Assembly (NCBI RefSeq): GCF_004804275.1
Contig: NZ_STGI01000022.1
Coordinates: 1 to 34,328 of the forward strand
DNA: 34,328 nt
From: Herbaspirillum sp. ST 5-3
Lineage (GTDB): Bacteria; Pseudomonadota; Gammaproteobacteria; Burkholderiales; Burkholderiaceae_D
Direction: 5' to 3'
How positions within the stretch are numbered: position 1 is the first letter of the stretch; the number at the start of each line of letters is the position of its first letter. The translations under genes and the position numbers were made by a program. The notes beneath the pieces are model-generated. The model worked only from the letters and a program-made list of their open reading frames with translations. It ran no database searches and was not told the origin of the DNA. Positions 14,795 through 22,115 of this stretch are shown one piece after another.

Positions 14795-15426
14795 TTCTCC
14801 ACCCTCCGGTTAATTTGCCGATTCAACGCCCCACGTAACTGGCAAAGTTCGGCAATCTCTTTCGGAAGACGATGCACGGTATTCCGGCGCATCAGTTCCG
14901 CTCTTGTAATGCACTCCAAGTTCTCGATCCGCACGTTCTCCCGATTCCCGTCCTTAAACACAACCGAATGCCCACGCGGAACCTTCCCGTTACGCCCCTC
15001 CCACAGAAGAACATGAACCATCACCCAATCAACCTTTTTCACGCCGGTATCTGCGACTTTCCGATACACATACCCATCGCGATCAGTGCGCTCAGAGCCG
15101 ATCGGCCTCCATGTGTTTAGCGGCTTGTGTCCTGCCTTAAACCGTGTTTCGGCGCTACGCCCGCCCGCAACAAAGTTGGTTCCTTTGTTCCACGGCATCA
15201 GCCCCTTCTTAAATCGCGTCTTCTCCCCAGCTCCATCACCGCGGCGCAAACGGCATGCATCAGGAGAGGCAAGGTATTCATCGGACTTCTTCAGGCCGAG
15301 CGCAAGCGCCTTGTTGTAGACTTGGCGCTCAGTGCGGCGCAATTTGGCGGCAATCTTGGCTGTCTTCATATTCGGATAGTCGGCCCGCATGATCGACACT
15401 TCTTCGTCAGTCCAAAAACGCTTCAT
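14791..15426 (-). CDS. HNH endonuclease with N-terminal DNA-binding domain
   Basis: I use the ATG at 15426 (211 residues), which overlaps the upstream stop and has a GGAGG site, not the longer frame. Residues 1-50 form a Myb/HTH-like domain (FWTDEEVSIMRADYPNMK). PIGSERTDRDGYVYRKV and HVLLWEGRNGKVPRGH then lead to FKDGNRENVRIENLEC. This fits HNH_3-type phage nucleases, though the usual HH before the DGN motif is replaced by VF. It may be a free-standing homing-type nuclease in the operon. Confidence 0.85.
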   Translation of the reverse strand: MKRFWTDEEVSIMRADYPNMKTAKIAAKLRRTERQVYNKALALGLKKSDEYLASPDACRLRRGDGAGEKTRFKKGLMPWNKGTNFVAGGRSAETRFKAGHKPLNTWRPIGSERTDRDGYVYRKVADTGVKKVDWVMVHVLLWEGRNGKVPRGHSVVFKDGNRENVRIENLECITRAELMRRNTVHRLPKEIAELCQLRGALNRQINRRVEK

Positions 15427-15659
15427 GCCTCCACCCTCATCCATTTCTGCAATTCCTTGGCCGGCAATCCCGTCAAATCGTGCAGCCGCAGCAGCATCGA
15501 CGCACCGACCGGCACCTTCTTCTTGCGGATCTTGGCAATCGTTGTCCTGTCTACGCTAATGGCAATCGCAAGCTGTAAATCACTCTGTATGCGCATCATT
15601 TCTTGCACCTTGTTGATCAATCGGTTTGGCGAGTAACTTGGGTTGGATAGGTGGTTCAT
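15423..15659 (-). CDS. Small helix-turn-helix protein
   Basis: Start at 15659 overlaps the upstream stop (ATGA) and gives 78 residues. The middle (LQLAIAISVDRTTIAKIRK) fits a Cro/CI-type HTH, followed by LLRLHDLTGLPAKELQKWM, a frequent end of small phage regulators. It would bind DNA as a small regulator, perhaps of its own operon. Target unknown. Confidence 0.7.
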   Translation of the reverse strand: MNHLSNPSYSPNRLINKVQEMMRIQSDLQLAIAISVDRTTIAKIRKKKVPVGASMLLRLHDLTGLPAKELQKWMRVEA

Positions 15660-15847
15660 TTGCGATTCCAATCAAGATTCACCGCCTTCAGCTTCAAGCG
15701 TGCATATCGCGCTTTTGCAGCCTCGCTCAACTCCTTGCGAACCTTCACTGTTTGAACCAGGTGAAGTTCGCCGTCCTTCAAGTGACCGCGCTGTACTGGC
15801 TCAATCACTTCTTCACCTTTCGGAACATCACCAATTGATCGCGCCAT
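15656..15847 (-). CDS. Small basic phage protein
   Basis: Start at 15847 has a GAAGAGG site seven bases upstream and lies inside the 3' end of the preceding 74-residue gene in another frame (43-base overlap). The 63-residue product has VQTVKVRKELSEAAKARYARLKLKA-like basic helices toward its end. The longer frame to 16111 would run across an entire neighbouring gene and is rejected. Function unknown. Confidence 0.6.
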   Translation of the reverse strand: MARSIGDVPKGEEVIEPVQRGHLKDGELHLVQTVKVRKELSEAAKARYARLKLKAVNLDWNRK

Positions 15848-16029
15848 AACAACCTCTTCGTAATAACGCCCTCGTCCGCTCTTTCGTACTGACTGCACTC
15901 TCTGCGGTAGAGGTAACTCACAAAAACACCATTTGCCGCATTCGGCTTGCATTGGCCGAGTCCTTCGTTCGCATGCTTGGGAAAGCCCTTTAAACCTAAG
16001 TGCCGGCATTCCAAGCAGCGGACGGTCAT
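15805..16029 (-). CDS. Cysteine-rich phage protein
   Basis: This 74-residue protein starts at an ATGA junction with the DUF559 gene. CLECRHL at the N-terminus, GLGQCKPN near residue 24 and YRRECSQYERA near residue 42 form a four-Cys pattern typical of a small zinc-binding phage family. The C-terminus is basic. It overlaps the start of the next gene by 43 bases. Function not known. Confidence 0.7.
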   Translation of the reverse strand: MTVRCLECRHLGLKGFPKHANEGLGQCKPNAANGVFVSYLYRRECSQYERADEGVITKRLLWRDQLVMFRKVKK

Positions 16030-16682
16030 GCTTCCGCAACCTTTTTGGCTCGCCGCATGATTTCTTCGATATAACCCTCAAGCGCACTAGCTGCCAAGAT
16101 CGGGCCGTCATGCCTTTTTAGTGGACGTCTTGTGGGGCGAGTTTCCGGGGTTGATCTATGCTCAAACAGCGTTGAATCGATCAGAAACTGATACTGCTCG
16201 CATGGCTCATCATTGAAGTGGCGGCGCTTGATTGCACTTAGAATTCCTTCCGATGTAGTCATGAAATATTTCTCAACGAGGTCCATGCGTTCCTCTTCCT
16301 CGTATTCGGTCCACGGCTCAATCGTTCTGTTGCATTCATGGCCCTCAATACGAAAAATCATCCATCCCTGCTTTGCAATTCTTGCGTCGCGCGCCTTATC
16401 CAGTTCGTGGTCGTGCCATGCTTTTCCGTCGCACTCAATACCTATCTTCAGAAACGGGCATCCAAAATCAAGGAAGTAGTTCAAAACCGGAATTTGAGGA
16501 TAGAACGGCAATCCAAGCGATCGAATATCGCCCCACACTTGCCGCTCAATCGGGCTAAAGTCCCAATCCATGAAATACGGGTCTTGCCGCATGTCGCCTG
16601 TTTTCTCGTACTGATCCATCCATGCCGGCATGATTCGAGCGTACTCATTGCGGATCGCGAGATACTTATTGAAGTTGCTCAT
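16026..16682 (-). CDS. DUF559/Vsr-like endonuclease
   Basis: A 218-residue protein with a PD-(D/E)XK core of the very-short-patch-repair-like type. SPIERQVWGDIRSLG is followed by YFLDFGCPFLKIGIECDGK, giving the catalytic Asp and the E-x-D-G-K, then WHDHELDKARDARIAKQGW. About 90 C-terminal residues have no recognised motif and may bind DNA or a partner. Phage versions probably act on recombination or host DNA. It is coupled to neighbours on both sides by ATGA. Confidence 0.8.
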   Translation of the reverse strand: MSNFNKYLAIRNEYARIMPAWMDQYEKTGDMRQDPYFMDWDFSPIERQVWGDIRSLGLPFYPQIPVLNYFLDFGCPFLKIGIECDGKAWHDHELDKARDARIAKQGWMIFRIEGHECNRTIEPWTEYEEEERMDLVEKYFMTTSEGILSAIKRRHFNDEPCEQYQFLIDSTLFEHRSTPETRPTRRPLKRHDGPILAASALEGYIEEIMRRAKKVAEA

Positions 16683-17434
16683 GCACGATCCCTCATCTGA
16701 ATTACGTTTTGTTCGTACATCAATACTTCCTCTGCGATCTTTGCTTTTTGCGCGGACTCTGCTTCACGCTTAGCAATCAACTCGGACTCGCGCTTTTCGG
16801 CGGCCTTCGCCCATCCATCCTGTAGGGTCGCAAGCGCCGCCTTAACCTTTTTCAATCCTTCGGGGCAAGCGTCTTGTTTTTCGGCGCCAGCGCCTGAATA
16901 GTTCGGCAGCAGAGCCTGAACAGTCGGTGCTGCCAGCAATCCAGCAACATGCGCCCGCTCAATCGCCGCATCACGTTTCTTTGCGTCCCACCCAAGCGAG
17001 GCATTCCAAACAACGGGCTTTCCAGACAGGCGAGCAGCGGAAACGAGGCGGCTATACGCATCCTTAAAAGCCATGCGTGCCCCAACCTCATCAGGAAACA
17101 CGGACGAGCAGATTGCAAAAGCCTCGGCACACTCTTCCGTCCATACAACCGTGTCTTCTTCGTCTCGGCTCGTAAGCGCGATGGCCCATGCTTCATCGTC
17201 TGTTGGTCTGCCGTCCATCAGTTTGCAGCGCTTCGAAATACCGGCCGGAACAGGGGGGAACTCGCCGTTTTCATCGCAATAAGCGGCGAACGCCATTCCG
17301 ACAACTCGCAGCGGAAACGCCTTCAACATCTCCCACCAAGACGACAGCAAAGACGGCTCAGGAAGCGGCTTACCATATGCGCCCATTGCCTTGGTCAACA
17401 TCTGCACAAATCGCTCTTTTTCGTGCTGCTCCAT
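16679..17434 (-). CDS. Putative replicative helicase loader
   Basis: This 251-residue protein follows the O-like initiator with a TAATG overlap, the place of lambda P. Residues 8-70 (FVQMLTKAMGAYGKPLP, WWEMLKAFPLRVV, FPPVPAGI) match the N-terminal pattern of phage replication and helicase-loader proteins of this type. A long charged helical C-terminus (EKRESELIAKREAESAQKAK) follows. It probably brings host DnaB to the origin. The call depends strongly on gene order. Confidence 0.6.
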   Translation of the reverse strand: MEQHEKERFVQMLTKAMGAYGKPLPEPSLLSSWWEMLKAFPLRVVGMAFAAYCDENGEFPPVPAGISKRCKLMDGRPTDDEAWAIALTSRDEEDTVVWTEECAEAFAICSSVFPDEVGARMAFKDAYSRLVSAARLSGKPVVWNASLGWDAKKRDAAIERAHVAGLLAAPTVQALLPNYSGAGAEKQDACPEGLKKVKAALATLQDGWAKAAEKRESELIAKREAESAQKAKIAEEVLMYEQNVIQMRDRA

Positions 17435-18246
17435 TACGCTGGCTCCATATCGATGGTGTTGTCGTCAGATCCGCCGTCACTCAGAAACTCCGCCGCAATC
17501 CTGGCGTTCATCTCATCAACCGACTCATCGGCTGGCTTAGCATCGCCGCCATCAAGCTCAATGAAGTGGTCGATGTGTTCAGCGTCGCGCAGGATCAACC
17601 CAAGGCCGTTGTACTTCGTCTTGCGGTCGTTCTTTCCCATGTTGAATGGCGACTTTGAACAACCGCGAATAGCTTTGCAAAGGTCTGCAGGGGAATAGTT
17701 TTCGAGCGACTTACGGATCAGTTTTTTGCGCTTGTCATCAAAAACAGACTTCGGTGAGTCCATCAGCTTTTGCCAGTACGCGAAAATTTCTGGAGCGGGG
17801 TCGGGCTGCTTTTGCCCGGCAAGCAGATCCCCTCCTTGATCCTTTCCTTGGTCTACTCCTTGATCCTTTCCTTGATCCTTTCCTGCGACGACATTTCGCG
17901 AATCCTCGCGAGAGTTCGAGAATGATGGAATTTTTGACTTGGATGGCTTATCAATCTTCTGATGAATCAACCAGTTACAGATTTCGATGTAGCTTTGACC
18001 GCCGTTTTTGTAGCGAACAATGCAGTGCTCGCGCTCAAGCTCATCAAGCCACCCATCAATAAGGGCTGGTGCGTCGTCGTCGTAAGGAAAAAGAAGACTC
18101 GCGAGCATTCGCGAATTTCCGCGAAGCCTCCCCTCGTCGTCGGCGATTGTCCAGAGTTCCAGGAAAGTCAGGCGGGCATCGCGTGAAACGTTGCCCATGC
18201 TTTCCGACTGCGGGAACTCTGGTTTTATTGATCTAATGCGGGCCAT
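17434..18246 (-). CDS. O-like replication initiator
   Basis: The 270-residue product begins MARIRSIKPEFPQSESMG, then SRDARLTFLELWTIADDEGR and LASLLFPYDDDAP. This winged-helix N-terminal pattern is characteristic of phage replication initiators. A repetitive hydrophilic linker (KDQG/VDQG units near residues 120-138) joins a C-terminal domain with DDKRKKLIRKSLENYSPADL. It binds the origin and recruits the loader encoded next. The linker DNA consists of 12-bp repeats that may be the origin itself, as lambda ori lies inside O. Confidence 0.8.
   Translation of the reverse strand: MARIRSIKPEFPQSESMGNVSRDARLTFLELWTIADDEGRLRGNSRMLASLLFPYDDDAPALIDGWLDELEREHCIVRYKNGGQSYIEICNWLIHQKIDKPSKSKIPSFSNSREDSRNVVAGKDQGKDQGVDQGKDQGGDLLAGQKQPDPAPEIFAYWQKLMDSPKSVFDDKRKKLIRKSLENYSPADLCKAIRGCSKSPFNMGKNDRKTKYNGLGLILRDAEHIDHFIELDGGDAKPADESVDEMNARIAAEFLSDGGSDDNTIDMEPA
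17834..17887. repeat. 12-bp tandem repeats in the initiator gene, candidate phage origin
   Basis: CCTTGATCCTTT occurs at 17834-17845, 17858-17869 and 17870-17881, with a variant CCTTGGTCTACT at 17846-17857 and a partial CCT at 17882. They are in frame as Gly-Lys-Asp-Gln. Two TCGCGA palindromes and an A/T-richer stretch follow at 17897-17960. Iterons inside the initiator gene are the layout of lambda ori; binding has not been shown. Confidence 0.5.
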
Positions 18247-18251
18247 TTCCC

Positions 18252-18659
18252 TTATTCCCCAATCAATCCCTTAATCCGCAGCTTTTCCTGCGTCTTCGCA
18301 ATGCCGGCCTCAAAGGCGGCATCCACGTCTTCTTTGCTCATTCCTGCGGGTCTTGGAGCGCGCCCATCAATCACGTCATGGCACGAACTGCAGCAGTATG
18401 CGGCGCGAGTGTCGGGCGCTTTTAGACCCATTCCTTTCCCGTCAACCAGGGAGTTCGAATGCGCAAGAACTGTTGTTTCGATGTTGTAGTTACAGACACC
18501 AAGCGGAAGATTCACGGTGCAATCTTCGCCCTTCGCGCTCGCGCGAATCGGCGTCGTCTTGTGACTGCGGCTCCGCAACCGCTTGCTTCCCGCCTTCAAT
18601 GCAGCCTTATGGCGCTTGAGCGGGGATGAACGCTTGAATGTGCTGTTGTAGAGGCTCAT
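18252..18659 (-). CDS. YbcO-like (DUF1364) putative nuclease
   Basis: A 135-residue protein with the DUF1364/YbcO features. A basic N-terminus (SPLKRHKAALKAGSKRLRSR) is followed by CTVNLPLGVCN, TTVLAHSN and AAYCCSSCHDVIDGR. Together these form an HNH-like zinc and metal site. In lambdoid phages it sits with the nin genes, as here beside ninB. A role in recombination or nucleic-acid processing is assumed from family knowledge. Confidence 0.85.
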   Translation of the reverse strand: MSLYNSTFKRSSPLKRHKAALKAGSKRLRSRSHKTTPIRASAKGEDCTVNLPLGVCNYNIETTVLAHSNSLVDGKGMGLKAPDTRAAYCCSSCHDVIDGRAPRPAGMSKEDVDAAFEAGIAKTQEKLRIKGLIGE

Positions 18660-19093
18660 TTCCCCTCCGGGAACTCAAGCATCACGCCATGCTTAATGAA
18701 GTGCTGCTGCATCGCTTCGAGGTACTTGGAAAGCTGTGCTGTGGTCATATGCGATGTAACCGGCAGATATTTCATTGCGGCCAGCTTTTGCTCATGCGTG
18801 AGCGACTTCTTGATTGCTGCGTCGTAGAACTCGCGGAACTCTTCATCCTCAGCACGCATCAGAGGAACGCCGAAATACAGCTTGCAAAAGCATTTCCATC
18901 CCAATGCATCCTCTTCCGGCAGTTCACGGGAAAGCTGTTCATACCAAACATGAGAGATTGCGTTCTGGTCCAGTGAGCGATCCTTGCCAGTCTTGACGTT
19001 CAGGCGCAGGAATTTGTGCTTGCCGAACATCTCCCGCAGTTCGCCAAAAACGCGTTGCAATGAATCTGTGCTGTTGATAACAATCGCGCTCAT
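18656..19093 (-). CDS. ninB: NinB recombination protein
   Basis: The 145-residue protein matches NinB/Orf. NVKTGKDRSLDQNAISHVWY is the hallmark segment, followed by KCFCKLYFGVPLM and TSHMTTAQLSKYLEAMQ. NinB (lambda Orf) binds single-stranded DNA and SSB and modulates RecFOR-type recombination. It overlaps the YbcO-like gene (ATGA). A 76-base gap upstream contains no gene that I can support. Confidence 0.9.
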   Translation of the reverse strand: MSAIVINSTDSLQRVFGELREMFGKHKFLRLNVKTGKDRSLDQNAISHVWYEQLSRELPEEDALGWKCFCKLYFGVPLMRAEDEEFREFYDAAIKKSLTHEQKLAAMKYLPVTSHMTTAQLSKYLEAMQQHFIKHGVMLEFPEGK

Positions 19094-19169
19094 GTCTTAA
19101 CTTTCTTGATACAAATCAGATTGCCATTTACCTAACACTGCAAACTGCGAATGCTGGAGAATCCTTTGC

Positions 19170-19343
19170 TCATTTCGCTTGCCAGCATTTTTCGCAGCCG
19201 CCGTAACGCTTCAAATCCTTTTCCGTCACTGTTTTGCCGCATGCGCACTGCTTGCGGCGGTGATCGAGCCAGAGCTGCCCACGCGTTGCGGCGCGATAGC
19301 TTTCAGTGGATTGCGGGATTGCTTGATGTGCTGCGTTGTTCAT
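19170..19343 (-). CDS. Zinc-ribbon-like small protein
   Basis: Start at 19343 overlaps the previous stop (ATGA), giving 57 residues. After a polar N-terminus it carries CACGKTVTEKDLKRYGGCEKC, a four-Cys zinc finger. It belongs to the run of small regulators between the CII-position gene and ninB. Function unknown. Confidence 0.65.
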   Translation of the reverse strand: MNNAAHQAIPQSTESYRAATRGQLWLDHRRKQCACGKTVTEKDLKRYGGCEKCWQAK

Positions 19344-19648
19344 GCGAGTTCCAATTGCGGTTCTTCTGCCATCGCTTCTACCTTGATGCGATGCGGGATG
19401 ATGTGAATATTCGTGTGTTTGCACTGACGGCGAGGCGCGCGTTCGACTACCTTGAATTTGTCGCGCAGCTCGTTGATGCGGCCGCTGATTGTTGACGGCA
19501 GCAGGCCGGTGAGATCCGACAGCTCGCGAAAGCTATAGTCCATGCCAACCTGCATCGCGCTCAGAATCAAGTCGTATTGACGCTGCTTCTTGTCTTGGAC
19601 GACGCCGTAGTAGCAAGCGACGCTCGTGCTGGCAGCATTGGTTTTCAT
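19340..19648 (-). CDS. Winged-helix DNA-binding protein
   Basis: This 102-residue protein has a clear winged-helix core. YDLILSAMQVGMDYSFRELSDLTG and LLPSTISGRINELRDK form the turn and recognition helices, and VVERAPRRQ is the wing. It ends with a short acidic tail. Coupled to both neighbours by ATGA. It may regulate early genes or take part in replication; the target is unknown. Confidence 0.7.
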   Translation of the reverse strand: MKTNAASTSVACYYGVVQDKKQRQYDLILSAMQVGMDYSFRELSDLTGLLPSTISGRINELRDKFKVVERAPRRQCKHTNIHIIPHRIKVEAMAEEPQLELA

Positions 19649-20073
19649 GCCAGCACCCCGCGCAATGCAGGCTCCGCAACCGTGCTAGTCGTCACAAACG
19701 AGATTTCACGGATAGGCTCACGGCGCGGCGCATTCGTGAAACTAAACTTGCCCGACCAGGATTTCTGCATCAGCGACAGGTCACGCGGCGGGACGATCTC
19801 CGGAACGTATTCCTCTTTCGGCTGCTCATCGCTCTTGGCGAGAAATTCCTTCACGGCGTCTGTCAGATCCCACACGCCTTTTTGATACTTCAGCACTCCC
19901 ATTTCCTGCTCCCCTCTTAATGCAGCGCGTACGGCGTCGTAGCCAAGGCCGGAAAGCTTCGCCAGTACGTCAACCAGCGACAAAGCGCCATGCTTTTGGA
20001 TAACCTTCAGAACGCGGTCGCGATTGGTGTCAGGTGGCGGAAACTTAATCTCGTTGAGATCGCTCATGCTCAT
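19645..20073 (-). CDS. HTH-containing hypothetical protein
   Basis: A 142-residue protein. Residues 18-60 (RDRVLKVIQKHGALSLVDVLAKLSG, YDAVRAALRGEQEMGVLKYQ) fit a winged helix-turn-helix. The second half is polar with PPRDLSLMQKSWSGKFSF and has no recognised domain. Its start is four bases past the previous stop and follows a GGGG-rich site. Probable DNA-binding regulator. Confidence 0.6.
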   Translation of the reverse strand: MSMSDLNEIKFPPPDTNRDRVLKVIQKHGALSLVDVLAKLSGLGYDAVRAALRGEQEMGVLKYQKGVWDLTDAVKEFLAKSDEQPKEEYVPEIVPPRDLSLMQKSWSGKFSFTNAPRREPIREISFVTTSTVAEPALRGVLA

Positions 20074-20076
20074 CCC

Positions 20077-20316
20077 CTATTTAATGCGCCAGATGCGAAT
20101 GAATGCCCCACACTTCTTGGAGCGAAAAATTTTGTTTTGCCGGATTCCGTAATTGAAGGCAGAAAGCCGTGCCGCATTTGCTTGATCCAGCGGAACCCAA
20201 ATCGCAGGGCCACCGACTTCCAGACGATCGACCGGCCATTTCAATTGAGCGCCGATCTTGTTCGGCACATATTCCGGTTCAGGCATCGGAGCAAAGGCAC
20301 AGATTGCGTCTCGCAT
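20077..20316 (-). CDS. Small phage protein with an HTH-like middle
   Basis: The ATG at 20316 has an AGGAGG site six bases upstream that partly overlaps the stop of the membrane peptide gene, so it is preferred to the frame from 20346. The 79-residue product contains WVPLDQANAARLSAFNYGIRQ, resembling an HTH, and a basic end (IRIWRIK). Function unknown. Confidence 0.65.
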   Translation of the reverse strand: MRDAICAFAPMPEPEYVPNKIGAQLKWPVDRLEVGGPAIWVPLDQANAARLSAFNYGIRQNKIFRSKKCGAFIRIWRIK

Positions 20317-20326
20317 GGTTCGCCTC

Positions 20327-20407
20327 CTAGGCAAGCACTGAAGCAACTGTCATGAACAGGCACGCGAAAGACAGCCAGAAAACGACGCGTGCGACGGGGT
20401 TGATCAT
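20327..20407 (-). CDS. 26-residue membrane peptide
   Basis: A tiny frame whose ATG overlaps the stop of the CII-position gene (ATGA) and whose TAG lies within the ribosome site of the next gene. One hydrophobic segment (VVFWLSFACLFMTVASVLA) covers almost the whole peptide. Both junctions are exact, which supports translation. Function unknown. Confidence 0.5.
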   Translation of the reverse strand: MINPVARVVFWLSFACLFMTVASVLA

Positions 20408-20811
20408 GCTGACTTCCCGATCAGCAGGGAGCGCAACAGGCGGTTTTCCTCTTCAGCCTTAACGCGCAGCTCCCGCTCTGCCTCGGCGCGGCGTTCGGCT
20501 TCGGACTTAATCATCATTAGCGTGCAGCCAATCTGAAACGCCAGCCATTCGAGATAAATAGTGTTTCCAACCACGTCGCAGAACTTCGCGACCAGATCGC
20601 CTTGCAGCGTTGCCTTGCCCTTCTTGATGTTGCTGAAGTAGCCAGCGTCAATGTCCAGAGCAAGGTAAATTTCCTTGTCTTCCAGCCCCGACACGTTGCA
20701 CGCCAAGCTGAATGCGGCGGCACTTGTCCGCTGCGTGCGGATCGTTTCAATCGTGACCGCTGCCTTTTGCGCGGGCCTTGCAAGAGCTAGTTCGAATTGG
20801 TCTTTTTGCAT
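20404..20811 (-). CDS. Phage regulator in the CII position
   Basis: I start at 20811 (135 residues, MQKDQFELALARPAQ). The sequence TIETIRTQRTSAAAFSLACNVSGLEDKEIYL, AGYFSNIKKGKA and YLEWLAFQIG belongs to a regulator family common in prophages of Burkholderiales and relatives. A coiled-coil C-terminus (EAERRAEAERELRVKAEEE) follows. It is first after cro and a terminator, as cII is in lambda. It may activate the lysogenic pathway, but that is inferred from position only. Confidence 0.65.
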   Translation of the reverse strand: MQKDQFELALARPAQKAAVTIETIRTQRTSAAAFSLACNVSGLEDKEIYLALDIDAGYFSNIKKGKATLQGDLVAKFCDVVGNTIYLEWLAFQIGCTLMMIKSEAERRAEAERELRVKAEEENRLLRSLLIGKSA

Positions 20812-20960
20812 GGTCTTCAAAACATTTGAACTGACTTGTGTACCCTGTTTGGGCAAATAAAAAGGAAACTGTCTACATCGCAACGTCACAAACAAACGCT
20901 ATGAAACAGTTCCCTCAACTTCAAACTTCTCTGCGCTGCATCAATCTTCTTGCTCAGGGT

Positions 20961-20993
20961 AAAAAAATCGGCGGTCACATTTCCGCGACCGCC
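20961..20993 (-). terminator. Terminator between cro-like and CII-position genes
   Basis: GGCGGTC and GACCGCC (minus strand) form a perfect 7-bp stem with a ten-base loop followed by ATTTTTTTA. It sits where tR1 lies in lambda and would limit early transcription beyond cro. Confidence 0.85.
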
Positions 20994-21005
20994 GCAAGCC
21001 CTGGT

Positions 21006-21239
21006 TTAACTCTTGTTGTCCGTGGGGCGACGCTTTTTGCCAGAGGCAATACTGTTTTTGCGCCGGTCGTCGAAAACGTCGGGACGAATAGCCCGCAAGA
21101 ACTTGAGCTGACTCTTTGGAATCCCTGTTTCTTTTTTCCACTGGGAGACAGCGCCAGGCGTTACCTCGCACAGTTCGGCTGTGGCGGCAGTTCCCCCAAG
21201 CCTCTCGATGATGGTGATTGCTAATGTTTGAGCGTCCAT
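21006..21239 (-). CDS. cro: Cro-like repressor
   Basis: This 77-residue protein has the YdaS/Cro-like HTH pattern ERLGGTAATAELCEVTPGAVSQW, followed by KKETGIPKSQLKFLRAIRPDVF, typical of phage Cro proteins that face a CI-like gene. It is divergent from the CI-like gene with three operators between them. It would repress the maintenance promoter and later the early promoters. The start is close to a purine-rich AAGAGA site. Confidence 0.85.
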   Translation of the reverse strand: MDAQTLAITIIERLGGTAATAELCEVTPGAVSQWKKETGIPKSQLKFLRAIRPDVFDDRRKNSIASGKKRRPTDNKS

Positions 21240-21248
21240 ATGTCTCTT

Positions 21249-21311
21249 ACTTTAGCGCACTAAAGTCAAAAGCGCAAGCACGCTAAAGCAACTTTTGTTT
21301 AGAGTGCTAAA
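21249..21311. promoter_or_regulatory. Three-operator cI/cro control region
   Basis: Operators share TTTAG-N4-CTAAA: 21251-21264 (perfect, extended to ACTTTAG/CTAAAGT), 21274-21287 (right half intact, left half degenerate) and 21298-21311 (perfect). Centres are 23-24 bp apart. A minus-strand promoter, TTGCGC with a 17-base spacer to TAAAGT, overlaps the first site and drives cro. Confidence 0.85.
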
Positions 21312-21314
21312 AAT

Positions 21315-21734
21315 ATGAAAACAACTCCGCTCGGCGAGCGCCTAAAAGAAGTAATGAAGGAACTGCAGATAGAATCGCCAAAGGACTTGGCGACGTTCTG
21401 CGATGTTTCTGAGGGGCTTGTGTCGCAATGGTTTTCCGGAACGACAAAGCTAGGGGCCAAGCCGCTTATCGCCATGTCGAGAACGCATTTCAGCCTTGAC
21501 TGGATCGTTGACGGGAAGCAACCTAAATATAGGCGGGATTACAAAAAACCACAGCCACAACATATGCAATTGGCAGCAAACCAGGACGACGAAACCCCAA
21601 GCCCGGAGACTTACGCTAAGTTGATAATGTTATTTGGGAATGCATCAAAAATCGTACGGAAGGAAGTGTTACGATCCCTCGACAAGGCGGTTAAGGCTAG
21701 GCCTACTGATAAGAGCGGGGTTGGAGGCGACTAG
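21315..21734 (+). CDS. CI-like repressor without peptidase domain
   Basis: A 139-residue repressor. Residues 5-65 form the HTH (LGERLKEVMKELQIESPKDL, CDVSEGLVSQWFSGTTKLG, FSLDWIVDGKQP). A polar linker and a short helical C-terminus (YAKLIMLFGNASKIVRKEVL) follow. There is no S24/LexA-type peptidase domain, so RecA-stimulated self-cleavage is not expected. The ATG lies four bases after an operator and has no good ribosome site, which suggests a leaderless or weakly translated message. Its 3' end is overlapped by a minus-strand gene. Confidence 0.8.
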   Translation: MKTTPLGERLKEVMKELQIESPKDLATFCDVSEGLVSQWFSGTTKLGAKPLIAMSRTHFSLDWIVDGKQPKYRRDYKKPQPQHMQLAANQDDETPSPETYAKLIMLFGNASKIVRKEVLRSLDKAVKARPTDKSGVGGD

Positions 21735-21863
21735 CCGCAATCTTGGTCGAGATTCGTCAATTTCTCTAGCGCAATCGCAGATAGCATCTAAGTAGAAATC
21801 CTGCTGCTCGCCCCCAAGCTTGCGAAATGCAATGACTAACGCCTCTTCCCTTTGGTTCTTCAT
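21669..21863 (-). CDS. SOS-controlled small protein antisense to cI
   Basis: A 64-residue frame with a strong GGGGGAG ribosome site. Its sequence (REEALVIAFRKLGGEQQDFYLDAI, then DESRPRLRLVASN) resembles small phage proteins or the C-terminal ends of HTH regulators with an F-x-x-L-x-x-x-x-Q-D-F-Y-L-D-A-I helix and a LRLV end. It overlaps the last 66 bases of the CI-like gene on the opposite strand. A LexA-boxed promoter faces it from 22.0 kb. It could act as an antirepressor; that is an inference. Confidence 0.65.
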   Translation of the reverse strand: MKNQREEALVIAFRKLGGEQQDFYLDAICDCAREIDESRPRLRLVASNPALISRPSLNRLVEGS

Positions 21864-21981
21864 GTCTCCCCCGCAGTCATGGATATGAGGCCATACCCAT
21901 TCAGAATAGTTTCAGTTAAGAAATATAACTTTTGGCTTGCGGTTCTGAATCTGTTGACCACGACCAAGCGGAGAGCAAGCA

Positions 21982-22024
21982 CTGTATGTATACACAGTAT
22001 ATTGCATCAGGGAATGATGGGCAA
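21982..22024 (-). promoter_or_regulatory. LexA-controlled promoter reading toward cI
   Basis: On the minus strand TTGCCC (22024-22019), a 17-base spacer and TATACT (22001-21996) form a near-consensus sigma-70 promoter. CTGT-N8-ACAG, the LexA box pattern, lies at 21982-21997 over the -10 end and start point. LexA cleavage after DNA damage would open it. Confidence 0.75.
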
Positions 22025-22115
22025 ACCCATAAACATGGTAAGAGTTAGGGGAAATAATTGATCTTGGACAAGTAATTCTAAGTAGATGCATTCCCGCCAT
22101 CTGTGGTTGGGATGG

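Noticed and set aside
18656-19169. A gene in the gap between ninB and the zinc-ribbon gene
   Set aside because: Only a 13-codon frame from an ATGA junction is present; it stops early and lacks any further support.
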